NCBI GenBank assembly: GCA_012845835.1
Contig: JABAKD010000022.1
Span: forward strand, 12,108,718 to 12,172,717
From: Undaria pinnatifida
Taxonomy: Eukaryota > Sar > Phaeophyceae > Laminariales > Alariaceae
Direction: 5' to 3'
Length of the DNA stretch: 64,000 nt
In this document: positions 46,101-58,100 of the stretch, piece by piece
Layout of the letters: each line of letters starts with the position of its first letter
Position numbering within the stretch: the stretch's first letter is position 1
Position numbers and translations under genes: made by a program
Notes under the pieces: generated by a model
What the model saw: only the letters and a program-made list of their open reading frames with translations
The model's database searches: none
Told to the model about the DNA's origin: nothing

Positions 46101-49100
46101 CAAGGTGATTTGGGCCATGCAATGCCAACCGCAAATGAGCACGCCCGCAAACTCTCAACATTAAATACAACGAATGTCTTGAAACGGTATGAATTCATGG
46201 AATTTCACCCCTCCCCCTCCCCCTCTACAAGGCAACATAAAAAAGCGAAAGCGGTGCGTAGCACCCCCCTTGACGGAAAAGTAAAGGCTGTTGGATTGTT
46301 AACACGAGTACCCAACGGTGCTTACATTTACGTCCAAGACACATGCTACGGTAGAAATGGTGCACCGCTTTTTTTTCCGAGGCTCTTATCCCCATGTGGA
46401 ACTCTCTATGTGCCTTCGGAGGCAAAAATCTAAGTTTTTTTTATCACAACGAAAGTGTAACCCAAGGAACGATATCAACGCCCTAGGTATAAAACAAAAC
46501 AAAAAAATGCAAAAAAATAAAATAGAGGAAAATAAATCCTGCGACATTGGGTTGTATGACCCCTTTAGTACTGCAGTGTACGGAAACCTATATCTGACTC
46601 TATTTTTAAGGGATTTTTCCCCTAATTGGGACTGCAGTCCTAAACGAGTTAAGGAGTCCCGAAATCCAGAAAGAAAATAACAAACAAAAAGTGGTACCTC
46701 TATCGTTGCACATGTCCCAGGATGGTACATACCTGGTGCCCGTGTGACACCTCCATCAAAGGTGGAAATTACTGAACGTACCGGACTGTTTAGTATGAAT
46801 ATGATCGAATTAAGGTAATTCAATTTCAACCGCCGCCACAATTCTAACAGAAGTAGCGTTTCGAGGTATTATGCATGTCCGTACCTCCGCATTCAAGTAG
46901 GAGCCGATTAGCACCAAGCCCGGGATCAACCAGCTGCAAAAAGGGGCGGGACCGGCCATCTGCTTCACCGCTGAGGCTAACGCCGCCGGGCTTACCTGTC
47001 ACGCGCATTCAAACAGGATAGCAGCGACTGACGGGAACATTGTATATTTGGCAACGCCAGGAGGGTGGAACACCCGCAAGCAGCAGGTTTCGATTACGTT
47101 GGCGTCGGCAACCGCCAGCAGCAGTCACCAATCTGACCAGTACCTGAGTACGAAAATATGTGGGATTACCGGTGCTCGTCCCGACCATACGAAACATTGC
47201 TTTCGTGGATGAGCAACTCAGGAGGTGGCGTAACGTACGTTGTTTGTCGCGGCCATACGAAGTATTGCTTTTGTGGATTTAGCAAAGCTCAAGGAGGCGG
47301 CGTGATGACGTTCAGGGTGAGCGTATTTTTTGGACAAGGCGCGTGGGTCCTGTGCAAGCCGAACGCTTCCGCTATCATAGCCCCGCGTCCCCCCCTTGAT
47401 GGTGGGGCCGTACAACTCATAACGAAACCTTTCTCTGCTCCTTTTGGCCTTGAGGATCTCGCAGTACACCGGCGGTAAAGGGGGCATAATCTCTCGATGC
47501 TGCACGACAACAAGCCTACGGTGGCGGGGTTATGTTGTTTTGGGGGATTATTTTGCGGTGGCTTGGGGTCACTCGCGCGATCGACACCCTGTTCTTTTGC
47601 GGTCTCAAGCTTTCGCGGTGTTATAGTTTCGAAAGATGAACCCGCAATTGAATGGCTACGTAGCTACGCTGCCTGCGCCAAACAAAATCACCCAAAGATC
47701 TTTTGTCAGAGAGGTACAGAGTTACTCGTGCGAGCGGCGCAAACGCTGATAGCGAAAAAAGGGGGTACATCAAAACCGTCGTAACATCCCCCCTGCCGTT
47801 TTCATGGTCACTACTGTAGCAATAACAATACTTGCATAAGAACTATCATAACAACAATAATAATTACATCAATCAAAAAAAATACACGCGTGCTACGATA
47901 GAGGTGCACCACATTTTTTTCTGAGTTTCCGCAGTTTGGGAGCTCAAGACTTCTCCCAAAAACTGACTTGGAAAAAAAGAAAACTGCTACACCGGATGAA
48001 AAAATCCCGTTGCGTAGATATACAACGAGAATCATACAAAACAAAATGGCCTTTTTCCGACGATTTTGAGTTAAGGAGTGTCTTAAGTCATTCAGGAAAC
48101 AAAAAAGCCAAAAAAATGTTTACCTCTATCGTAGCACGCGTGAATAGTTAGAGGAATACCTTGCCCTGTTCCTTGGCCTTAAGCCGTTCACAGTACACCG
48201 GCGGCAAAGGGGGGATCTCGATACCGTGCGAGGGATGCCGCCAATCTGTCTTGTACGACACTTGCTCTTGAACCTGGTGGGTTGAAAGGTTGTGCGAGAC
48301 GTGGGAGCGGGGAGGCAGGCGGACGGACATGCTGAGAACGTTTACATTACATGTATAGATGGATTAAACACTGCTTGATTTGGAAGCGTCCAGTTGGCGT
48401 CCTTAGCGGGGGGGGCAGGGGCTTAGTCGTGGTTTGAGGGATAAAATGCAAGCGTGTTTTGGTTTTAGGAAGACTATCACTCGTCATATCGGTTTCGGGT
48501 GTCGTGCTTTTACGCATTTGTGGCGGTATTCATTTTCTGTTTTGTCCGTCACGTTTTGCGATTGCCACTCACGCTGCACATTACCGGATGGTAAATATCA
48601 TATAATCAACAGTGCTGCAATAGCTAGAAAGCTGCGGATAGCGCTTGGTTCGGTCCTCTGCTCCCCGTCATCCTCTCCAATCGTAGCCTGTGACCACAAG
48701 TCTTGCCTCTCGCTAGGATGAGACATCGGCACGGACACTGGGTATGCTTCATGTCGATGGGTGGAAATGACAGTCCAATGTGAAGAGCACACCACACGGG
48801 GTTATGCGCCACTTACCTCGTTCTTGGCAACACTGGCGTCTCTGACAACGCTGAACACGTGAACTGAGTTGTTGTTGTTGTCATGCAAATCAAGCACTCG
48901 ATCCCGGAATATGAAGTAACATGCCCAATTATCTCACAACAACCCCCGGATTGTTCTTTGTTCGATTCTCTCGCTCTCCATAACCCCCTCCGTTGTGTGG
49001 CGATGCGCTACACGATAGCAAACATCGATTGGACTTACCTCGTCCCCGGCGAGACTACTTCGATTTATCGCCCTCCATAACACATTCCGTTATATGGTGA

Positions 49101-52100
49101 TGCGCTACGCGATAGCGAACATTGGTTGCACTTACCTCGTCCCCGGCAAGACTAGCGTCTCTGGCAACGCTGAAGACGTAGACCTCGTTGTTGCGCCGCA
49201 CCCATTCCGCGTGTCGACGCCAATGTTTGAAGGCTCGAACCTTGGCGTGATACACTCCTGACCTCATGGCGACAAGGAAAAATGCGAAGGGATGGTGTTG
49301 GGGTTGGATTAAGACTTCCTCGGCGGTGGTTAAATATTTGAGAACGGGAAAACTCTTCACACGACGCTAGCCATGCGGCGTTAGCCATTCATCATGTGCA
49401 GAAAATTATTTGATCACAAAATTGATGTAGTGCTGTTAAAGTGGACGTCTTTTCCGTCTTCATGTGGATTGGGTTACATCACAACAGATATATTTGTGTT
49501 TTTTTGCAGAGCTGCGGGTTGGCTGCCTAAGCTAATAGTAACTCGCCAACTAGGGATTAATGGGCTATAAATTAGTGGGCATGCTAACAGTATAGTCTGT
49601 ACTGATATCGTGTCACCGACATAGTCTTTATTTCGCTAGGCACTACGAAGTATAGCAATACATTGCAACTCGTTTCGTGCGGTAACATGCGGTGAAGTTC
49701 CGCGTCTTTTTTTCCGACAGCCGCTTTTTTTGGAGTTAACTGACACCGGGTACCTGGTAAAGACGCGGTCATGAAGACCAGTCGGGTCAACCAGCAACCA
49801 CCATGCGCAGGAAGTCATCCCGCGGTGGTAGGGGTGCAACAGAAGTTTCTGAGAAGTTTCTGAGATCCTGTCACGAAGAGCTCGACATCTCACCCCAAAA
49901 CATGACTTCGACAGCATTCGTTTGCGCAACACCCGACCAACCTTTCTATGCCCTTAGTCTTAACATGTGTATACTCGTGAAATTATCGTGCTGACCGATA
50001 GTTTCACACTTGACGGGCTCAGCCGGTCCGAGAGACGACGCCAAAAAAAAGTATATCCACGACGACCTTTAAGACCACCTCGGGACGGGCCATTTCGGTG
50101 GTCTTGTCTCCATGTTTGGCAACTAGCCGTCAAGTCCAGCCACCTCGCAGCCCTATACTAAGGTGTGGGCCTTGGGGGAGAGCGGGATTGTTTGGTACGC
50201 TTTTGGCGACGAAGATTCGGTTTCAGAGGAAACGCCGTCGCGGGGAAGCATGTCGACCAGGCAGTGGCCGGTGAGGACTGGGACACCCGAGGAGCGGACC
50301 AAGTTGACTGGGACGAGAGACGGCGGGAACGAAAGTGAGATTGCGTGCACGCCGGCGAACTCGAGGTGGAAGGTGTCGGTGGTCGATCGGTTCCTCGCAC
50401 CCGGAGGGGCACCTACATAGCGTTTTTTGAGTGTAGCAGGTCAGAATTTAACCAGCGCTTTGGATGGTTGCAGGCAGGCGTGACTTGACGGATTTCCCGG
50501 CCCAACAATTTATCAACCGGCCCACGCTTGGAGTGGGAAAACGCCCCGAAAAGCGTGCAACGTTGGTCTCCTTTGCGCTGCAGTAGTGAGTTACCCGGTT
50601 TAAGAGCCCCTCGGAAAAAAGGGAAATATTACCGCCCTTTGTCTCTATACCACTCTTATCTCGGATTGGGCACCATGTACCAGGTAGCTTTTAGCATCGG
50701 CGACACAGTCATACAGTTTTTTAGTATAACCGTAACAAAACAAGGCCAATTTGACCGTCATTAACCCTTTACGAGCCCGTGTTTATCTTGATTATAGTAT
50801 GTCGAACAACAAAGCGATGATTGCGATATGTGCACGTGTCTGCCAGTAGCGCGAGCGCGCAGCAGTACGAGTAGGACCCTAAAGCTGCAGCGCCCGTCCC
50901 GTTCGAGTCTTCTTTGCATTGTTTGTGCTCGGACACCAGTTTTATCATCGCCGACCAGCAGCGGCCGATGCTGAAATCGTCAATATTCGTCGTCATTTTT
51001 TTCCCTCTGAACCCTGAAAGGAGTTCAATCATTGTTTCTCCTACAAAACACGAAGCATTCTTGAAAACGGATAGTTCACTGCACTGAGGCTCTCAGCCTC
51101 GACGATTCAACAAGCAACCGACGAGAGCCTACCTGCCTTCGGCGATAAATCTACGGCAGCCCCCACCGGACCGCACATGCACCGTTTTTTTTCCCTGAAG
51201 GCGCGTGCTCTAAGACAGGGGCTAAAATTTTCGGCCGATACAGTTTTTGTACTTCTCCACCCGAGTGATACTTCGAAGTATGGTATCCGTGCGCAGAATG
51301 ATTTTCGGCCGAAAATAGCTCTGGCAAAATCCAGGGGATTCGTCTATATCTTCAAAAAGAGTAAAAACGAGCGACCGGAGTACCGCGCAGCTTTCAAAGG
51401 TGAGCATCGACCCTGAAAGTTGGCCGAACTCACAGCTGACGTATTTAAAACTTGAAAAAAAAAAATCGGTTGATAAGACTCCTCAACCGAGGAGCCACCA
51501 ATTAGTCCTTAGTGGTTCCCCGCGGCCTTAACAAATTTTCCACGTTTGAGGGAGATGACAACGTCCCAAATTTAATGAATCCATACTAATTACCAAGACG
51601 ATATCGTGGGAGTGCCGTTTTTCATTGAGAAATTAAAAAGAACGCTTCGTACAGGTGCGAGATTGAGCATTTCGTCGAAACTTCATCTTTGCCAAGCTGT
51701 GTGTGACGCTCTGATCAAGCGTGTTGCGGGGACGGGGCGTGTGTCTTCCTGAGCGATACAGGTCGGCGACTCCCCCTAGTGCTCTCCAAAGTAGTAAAGG
51801 TATCAGGCTCAAGCAGGGCGATACCAAGACGCTCAGCCTTCAATGACTTAAGCACTCTGCGCGCAGAAACGAAACACCCGTTTCTGTGAAGAGCAGCATT
51901 TTTTTCGGCAGGTATCTAGGCCATGGGATTTTTGTTGGGGAGGCAGTTGTTCGTCCAGTTGCAATTTCAGATCTTGTCTCAAAGCTAGCTTTTAGGTGAG
52001 GTATAGAGCTCCTCAATTGGCGGATCCAGAACAATGTAATGTGTAGTTACACGCTCATCGTAGAGCATGCATCTGACACCTGAACAGAGTGATTCTACGA

Positions 52101-55100
52101 TAGCCCCCCCCCTCCCAAAAAAAGCAGCGATTTTCTTTAACGAACGTTTCATGGCTGCTCGACACGAGGAAGGATGCTATAAAACACATATGTCATGTCT
52201 CCATGCATTTTCTTGTTTGCAAAGGAAGGACTATCGAACGATGACGTCGGATTGGCAAGGGGTACCGTACGTCAGGAGGTACGGTCGGGAGTTGGTTTCA
52301 AAACCGGCCATTTTTTTTTGCGTTGAAGAAAAGTTGGGGGGGGGCTTCGTACCGTAGAACGACTCAACACACAGGTTCTTCTTTTCGCGTATAACAACGA
52401 GAAAAATCGAGGGGAAAAAATTATGTGAGTAGAGCTCTTCAATTGAGGGGTCAAAAACAATGTAGCCACACCCCTAACATATGGCTTCGCTCGCAACGCA
52501 GGCAGGCACTGGTAAGCTTGTATCCAGTGTGCTGTTAACAGCCTTTATATAGGCACAATTGGGCTATTGTAAGATCGTAAAAGGTGACGCAGATTAGGGA
52601 TTTTTTTTCGAGCATCACGGGAGAAATTGGTGCGAAACATGGTACGAGTACGTAGCGTGCTGTGTTGGGATCCTTATTACCCGGGCAAGAAACTTGAAAA
52701 AAATAGGACGTAAGATTTTTTTTGGCAGAACGAAATGTAAGCTTAGAAACAAAAAAGCGGTTCAGCGCACCTTTGCAAAGCAATCGGTAAGACCTCTCCG
52801 CCATGACCCTGCGAAGAGCTTCCAAGCGATTAAGCTCCGCCTTTGTCTCCACAAACACCCGCCCGTTCGTGGTCACCCCTCCCCCGGCCGCCTTTCGGAG
52901 CTCCTATCGCATAGTAGACGTTAAATCGAAATGACGCATGATACGTTAGAGGTGCACTAGTTACTTTTGTTAGCTTCCTCATTTGAAGACGGCGTTTCTT
53001 CAACCATTGCACCCCACCCCAGTGACGTCATCAGGGGGCAATTCGACCGGTATTTCGTATGGGTTAGGGCTAGGGTTAGGGCTAGGATTAGTTCCAGGGT
53101 TGAGAAAAACACAATGATGTAGATAAAAGGAGGAGATGTGGGGAAAGGAAGTGGGAAACTGGTTGACGGAAGATACCGCTGCTTTTATATGGTGCGATCA
53201 TTCATTCGACTTCAAAGGTACTGCTACTGCTGATTTCCGGGAGTATTCGATTTACATCGGAACGGATATCTACGCTAACGACCACAATATATACACACAG
53301 ACACAGTCGGTACGCGAGCCTCGCATCTAGATACTACTTCGAAGCATGAAAAAAAAATACGCTCCAGCTGCTGTGAGGGCGAAAAAAATTAAGAATCACA
53401 ATGTAAGACACCCTTGTGAGGAGCTCCATTCCCCACCCAACAACTGATTACTAGTTAGAAGAAAAAAAAAATCAAGTGCTGCCGTGCCCGAAGAACGATC
53501 CCGTGTCCTAGGCGTACAGTCACAGCAAAGGCGTTCTCGAACCAAAAATAATGAACTTCCGACGATTTTGGGGTTAGTTAGTAGTCCGTTCCAACTCCTA
53601 AACCTATCCTAGTCTAACTCCAAGTGTTTTATCTCCTTGTCGGGAGTGCGGTGCTAAAAACGGTTAAATTGAGGAGCCCCGTCATCCAAAAAAAAAAACA
53701 CGTTTCAAAACCAAAAACGTGCCATATTACCTCTGTCGTACAGTGAAACGCGTCAAAAGGAGAGAGGAAAAACTTTTCAAGGGCGTTTGCTATATTTTCA
53801 TGTTCTCTTTTGGGCTTGGAAAAGTCGAATAGCAGCAGTGTGTTGGAACCGAACGAACGCACCAAGGCCAACCAGTCCACGAGAAAATTACTAGTAGGTT
53901 AGAAAGTAAAGGACAACAAAATGGTTGGAGAATGTGCTTCCAACCTAATATTTCGATGATATTTCGTTGGGTTGGGTCGGCCTTAGATGGTGACGTTCGA
54001 CTGATTTTAGTACTATTATCATAGAAGTTTATTTTCCTGCCCAACTCCTACCTAACAACAGGTGGTGCAATAGTAGGGGTCTCCCAATAAGGCGGTCTGG
54101 GTAATGCGCTATCCCGATACAAGGCGGTCTGGGCAATGCGGTATGCCGATATAAGGCGGTCGATATCGCTTGGCGCGACTATTAATAGGGAATAGCACTC
54201 ATGGCCTGGCATAAAGAAGGCGGCTTCCCTCTATAAGGCGGTCATACTGGGGGACCCCTACTGTGGCGATGGTGTACATGCTTTCCCCCGCAAACACCCG
54301 ATTGCATGGGGGGGGGGAAGCTAAGCTCGATTCCCCAGTAAGTAAAGAATGCCCTTACGTTATAGCGTATTTGGAGGACGCCCGTGGACAAATCACCCCT
54401 AACGGTGATAAAACAAAGCGCCACCGGATGCGCAACGCGTTCCCTGCAGGGGCCGGGCGGTAAACATCGTACGATGGTTGGATAAACACCCCGGATAAAA
54501 AATGTCAAGCCAAGATAGCAAATTCGTGATGTGTGCCTGGCGGTCCATGTTTTGGGGATGTGTTTGGCCTGGTCGAGGAGTTTGTTGTTCGTACTGCGAA
54601 CGGCGGGCAGGGGGTGGGTGGGTGGGTGGGTGGGTGGGTGGTACAACAAAGAGTGGAGAAATGTTTGCTGCTGCTAGCATTTATTTATTTTTGCATCCGA
54701 TAATAACAGCTACCTGCTATTATAGAGGGGGGGAGTTTTCTTGTGTTTTTATTTTAACAATCACTTTTACTCTCCAGCTCAACTCGTAAGAGGTTTTGTT
54801 TACCCTCAGCGACGTTCTGAGCAAGCAAGTCGTGACAAGTGTCTCTTCCCTCCTCCTCCCCCCCCCCCGGTACTTTCCTTCGTTTTTATCGCGCATCGGG
54901 TTCAGCGTTATCAGTTTTTCGTATTTTTTTATGCTGGTCGATTTTCCATCGAAGTTTTTGGTTAAAATTTAACCCGTTGATACTATTCCAGTACATTAAT
55001 TTTTTTGGATGATGGAGGGAGACGACATTGAGATGATGTAGGGTGGGGGGGTTAAAATTTATGGCAGTAGGTGCCCCCCAGTGCGGGGGTGGTGTGGTAT

Positions 55101-58100
55101 AGAGAGTAATACGACCGCCTTATAGAGGGAAGTCGCCTTGTTTTTTCCGGGTTATGAGTGCTATTCCCACGTCGCGCCAAGCGATTTTGACCGCCTTATA
55201 TCAGGATGCCGCTCTACTTAGGCCGCCTTATTGGTGGACCCCTACAGTAATTCACATATTTTTGTTCTTTGTTGTGGATGGAGGGGATTCGCGGCGTTGG
55301 TGTTAAATGACGAAGGAACAAGAGAATGAACAGTCTCTGCGACTGACTGCAAGATTGTTTTTCACGCGATCCAGGCAAAAATCGTCCAACTTTTTTTCAC
55401 GATGAGAGGCTGCATAGTAGGTCTCGCGCTGACCTCTGTATCGAGATATCGGAATTGCCGGTGCAGTCTCCTGCCGGCCTCCCACAGGGTGTTCTCCTCA
55501 GCCTCGCGTTGCCGCTCCAGCCTCAACCTTTTCAAGTACACATACGGTCAACAACATCAGATCGATGCTAAGCAGGTCGTAGGTACAGAAGGGAATGATA
55601 TTTTGCGCGTAGGTTTCCTTTTTCGGTTTCCCTTGTCTGTTTTCTTCTTTCACGGAATAATGCTTATTGACATACAGAAACTGCCGGGGCAGCCTCATGC
55701 CGGCCTCCGACAATTCGTTCTCCCCGGTCTAGCGTTGCCGTTCCATCCTCAACCATTTCATGGGCGTTACACACTCGACAACTTTGTATAGTCTATGATA
55801 GGTGTCGTCTCCGTCGTGTATGATTGTTTTTCAAAGCATGTTGGCAACATTCGTTTCCCACCACTATATCCACGGTTGAAATCAGCGTTAAAGCGTACGC
55901 CACGCCACCCGTGGCTCAAGGCAGTTAGTGCGCTTCCGTCGGGAGTTTTATCTCAAGCGTTACTGTCTCGAAAACTGGTGGATAATCGCGCCAAGGCAAA
56001 TACATCGACATTTTATGTCATCCTTTGCGCTTCAAAAGTACCGGGGCAATGCACCAGAGTCAATAATGTTACCTGCCGCAAGATCCATATCAATACACCT
56101 AGGAAACCCGGGGATATACGCATGTTGTCCCGTGACGACCACATTGTATCTCGCTATAGTCCCGCCGCAAGATCCATGTTAATACACGCAGGAAAACCGG
56201 GGATGTACCCAGGAAGATGCTGCACACAGCAACAGCAATATCTGTTCCCCCCGCCACATGATCCTTATCCATCCACCTACGTAGGAAATCTGGGGATGTA
56301 TCCCAGGTGCCGCACACAGCTGCAGCAGTATCCGTAGCATGTAACATCCGCCGCATGATCGATATCCACCTACTCTTAGGAACCCCCCCAGGACGCCCCC
56401 TGACGACCACGTATTAGTTCGTCAATATATCTCCCGTATGATCCATATTCATCTAGGAAATCCGGGGATGTACCCTGGATCTCGCACATAACAACATCAT
56501 TATCCGATACACCAGACGCATGACCCATGTCCATCTACCTAGACAATCCGGGGATATACCCAGGGTGTCCCCTGTTGACCACATGTAGATTCCCGTTATA
56601 CCTACCCCATGATCTACGTTCACCCGGGGATGCACCCAGGGTGTCCCCTGATGAGTACAGATTGCACCTCATTATACCTGCCACATGATACCTATCCACC
56701 TAGGAAACCTGGGGATGTTCCCAGAATATCCCCCTGAGGTGTACCAAGAATGTCCCCCAGGAAAGTGCCCAGGATTTCCCCCCGGGGGTTTACCCAGGAT
56801 GCCCCGCCAGGGATGTACCCAGGAGGCCCCCGGGGATGTACCCGGAGTGTCCCCTGACGACTACATACCTATACCAGCCTCATTATCTATATCCACCTAA
56901 GAAAACCAGGGTATGTACCCAGAATACCTCCCAGAAATGTACCCAGGAGGTCCCCCGGGGATGTACCCGGAGTGTCCCCTGACGACTGCAGACCTATACC
57001 TGCCTCATGATCTATATCCACCTGAGAAAACCAGGGTATGTACCCAGAATACCTCCCAGGAATGTACCCAGAATGTCTCCGGAAGATGTACACAGGACAT
57101 TCCCCGGGGATGTACCCAGGATGTCCCCCGGGGGTATGCCCTGAATACCCCCGGACGACTACAGGGCTCACCTAACCAGGGCGCCCCTCGTCCGCCTCTG
57201 CAGCACTTGAGATGCCCACTTTTGTCGCGTGTTCCTGGCTGTTACGATGATGTTGTGCCACCGGTTGAGAGCAGCTAATGCCCCAATCGCCGTCTGCCTT
57301 CTTTCCGCACTCTGTTGGGGGGGAGGGGGGGGGGGAGGGGGGGGGGGGGTAGGCGGGAGGGACGTGGGGAGGGGGGGGGGGGGGGGGCTGATCGTTTTCA
57401 TGCACGGCCGTGGTCTGTAAGACCATAGACCTTCGCCTTCCTACAATGCCGGGACAGAGCACGTCGGGTTTTCACAGACCAGATAAGCATTGCTTGGAGG
57501 GTACAATGGGTTCGCCGGACCAGCCGAAGCGTCAATGTAAACGTCTCAGCGTGTCGCTGTATACTGCTGTAGGTTTGTGTGTTTCCGTTCAACAGTTCTG
57601 CTCGGGGCGCGGGTTTTTAGTCCAAATCGTAGAGATCGAGTTTGCTTCCCCTGTTGATTGAAGTTGTTGGAGATGCTTTCAAAAGCGTTAGGATTTGGTC
57701 TGTCCCAAAAAGGGACGCCTTGGCACTGGGTATCAACTCACGAAAGAGTGTAAAAGTCCGAATTCTCGTTAATGTATCAGGTATTTCGCAGAGGCGCGTG
57801 ATACGACAGAGGTAGCACTTTTCGGTTGAAAATGTTTTCTGAATGATAGGGCTCCTTAAGCAAAAATCGTCGAATAATGTCATTTCTTGTTTTTCGGTGT
57901 GAAAAAAAATGTTTATCGGGTTGCACTCTCGGTTTACCCAGAGCAAGTTTTTTCGGTGCAAAGGTGTGCATCTCTGCCGTAGCCTGTGTCGTAGCTTCGC
58001 AATGCCATCTTGTCTTTACATGTTATTCTGGTATCAGGTAAGTAGCTAAAAGCCATGCATCAGATTGTTCGTCGAGTTTTCCCAGTATTTTTTTTTCCCC

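Noticed and set aside
50769-51032. 87-codon minus-strand frame
   Set aside because: Two frames look equally open, and part of the sequence recurs near 62690-62722, so it is probably repeat-derived.
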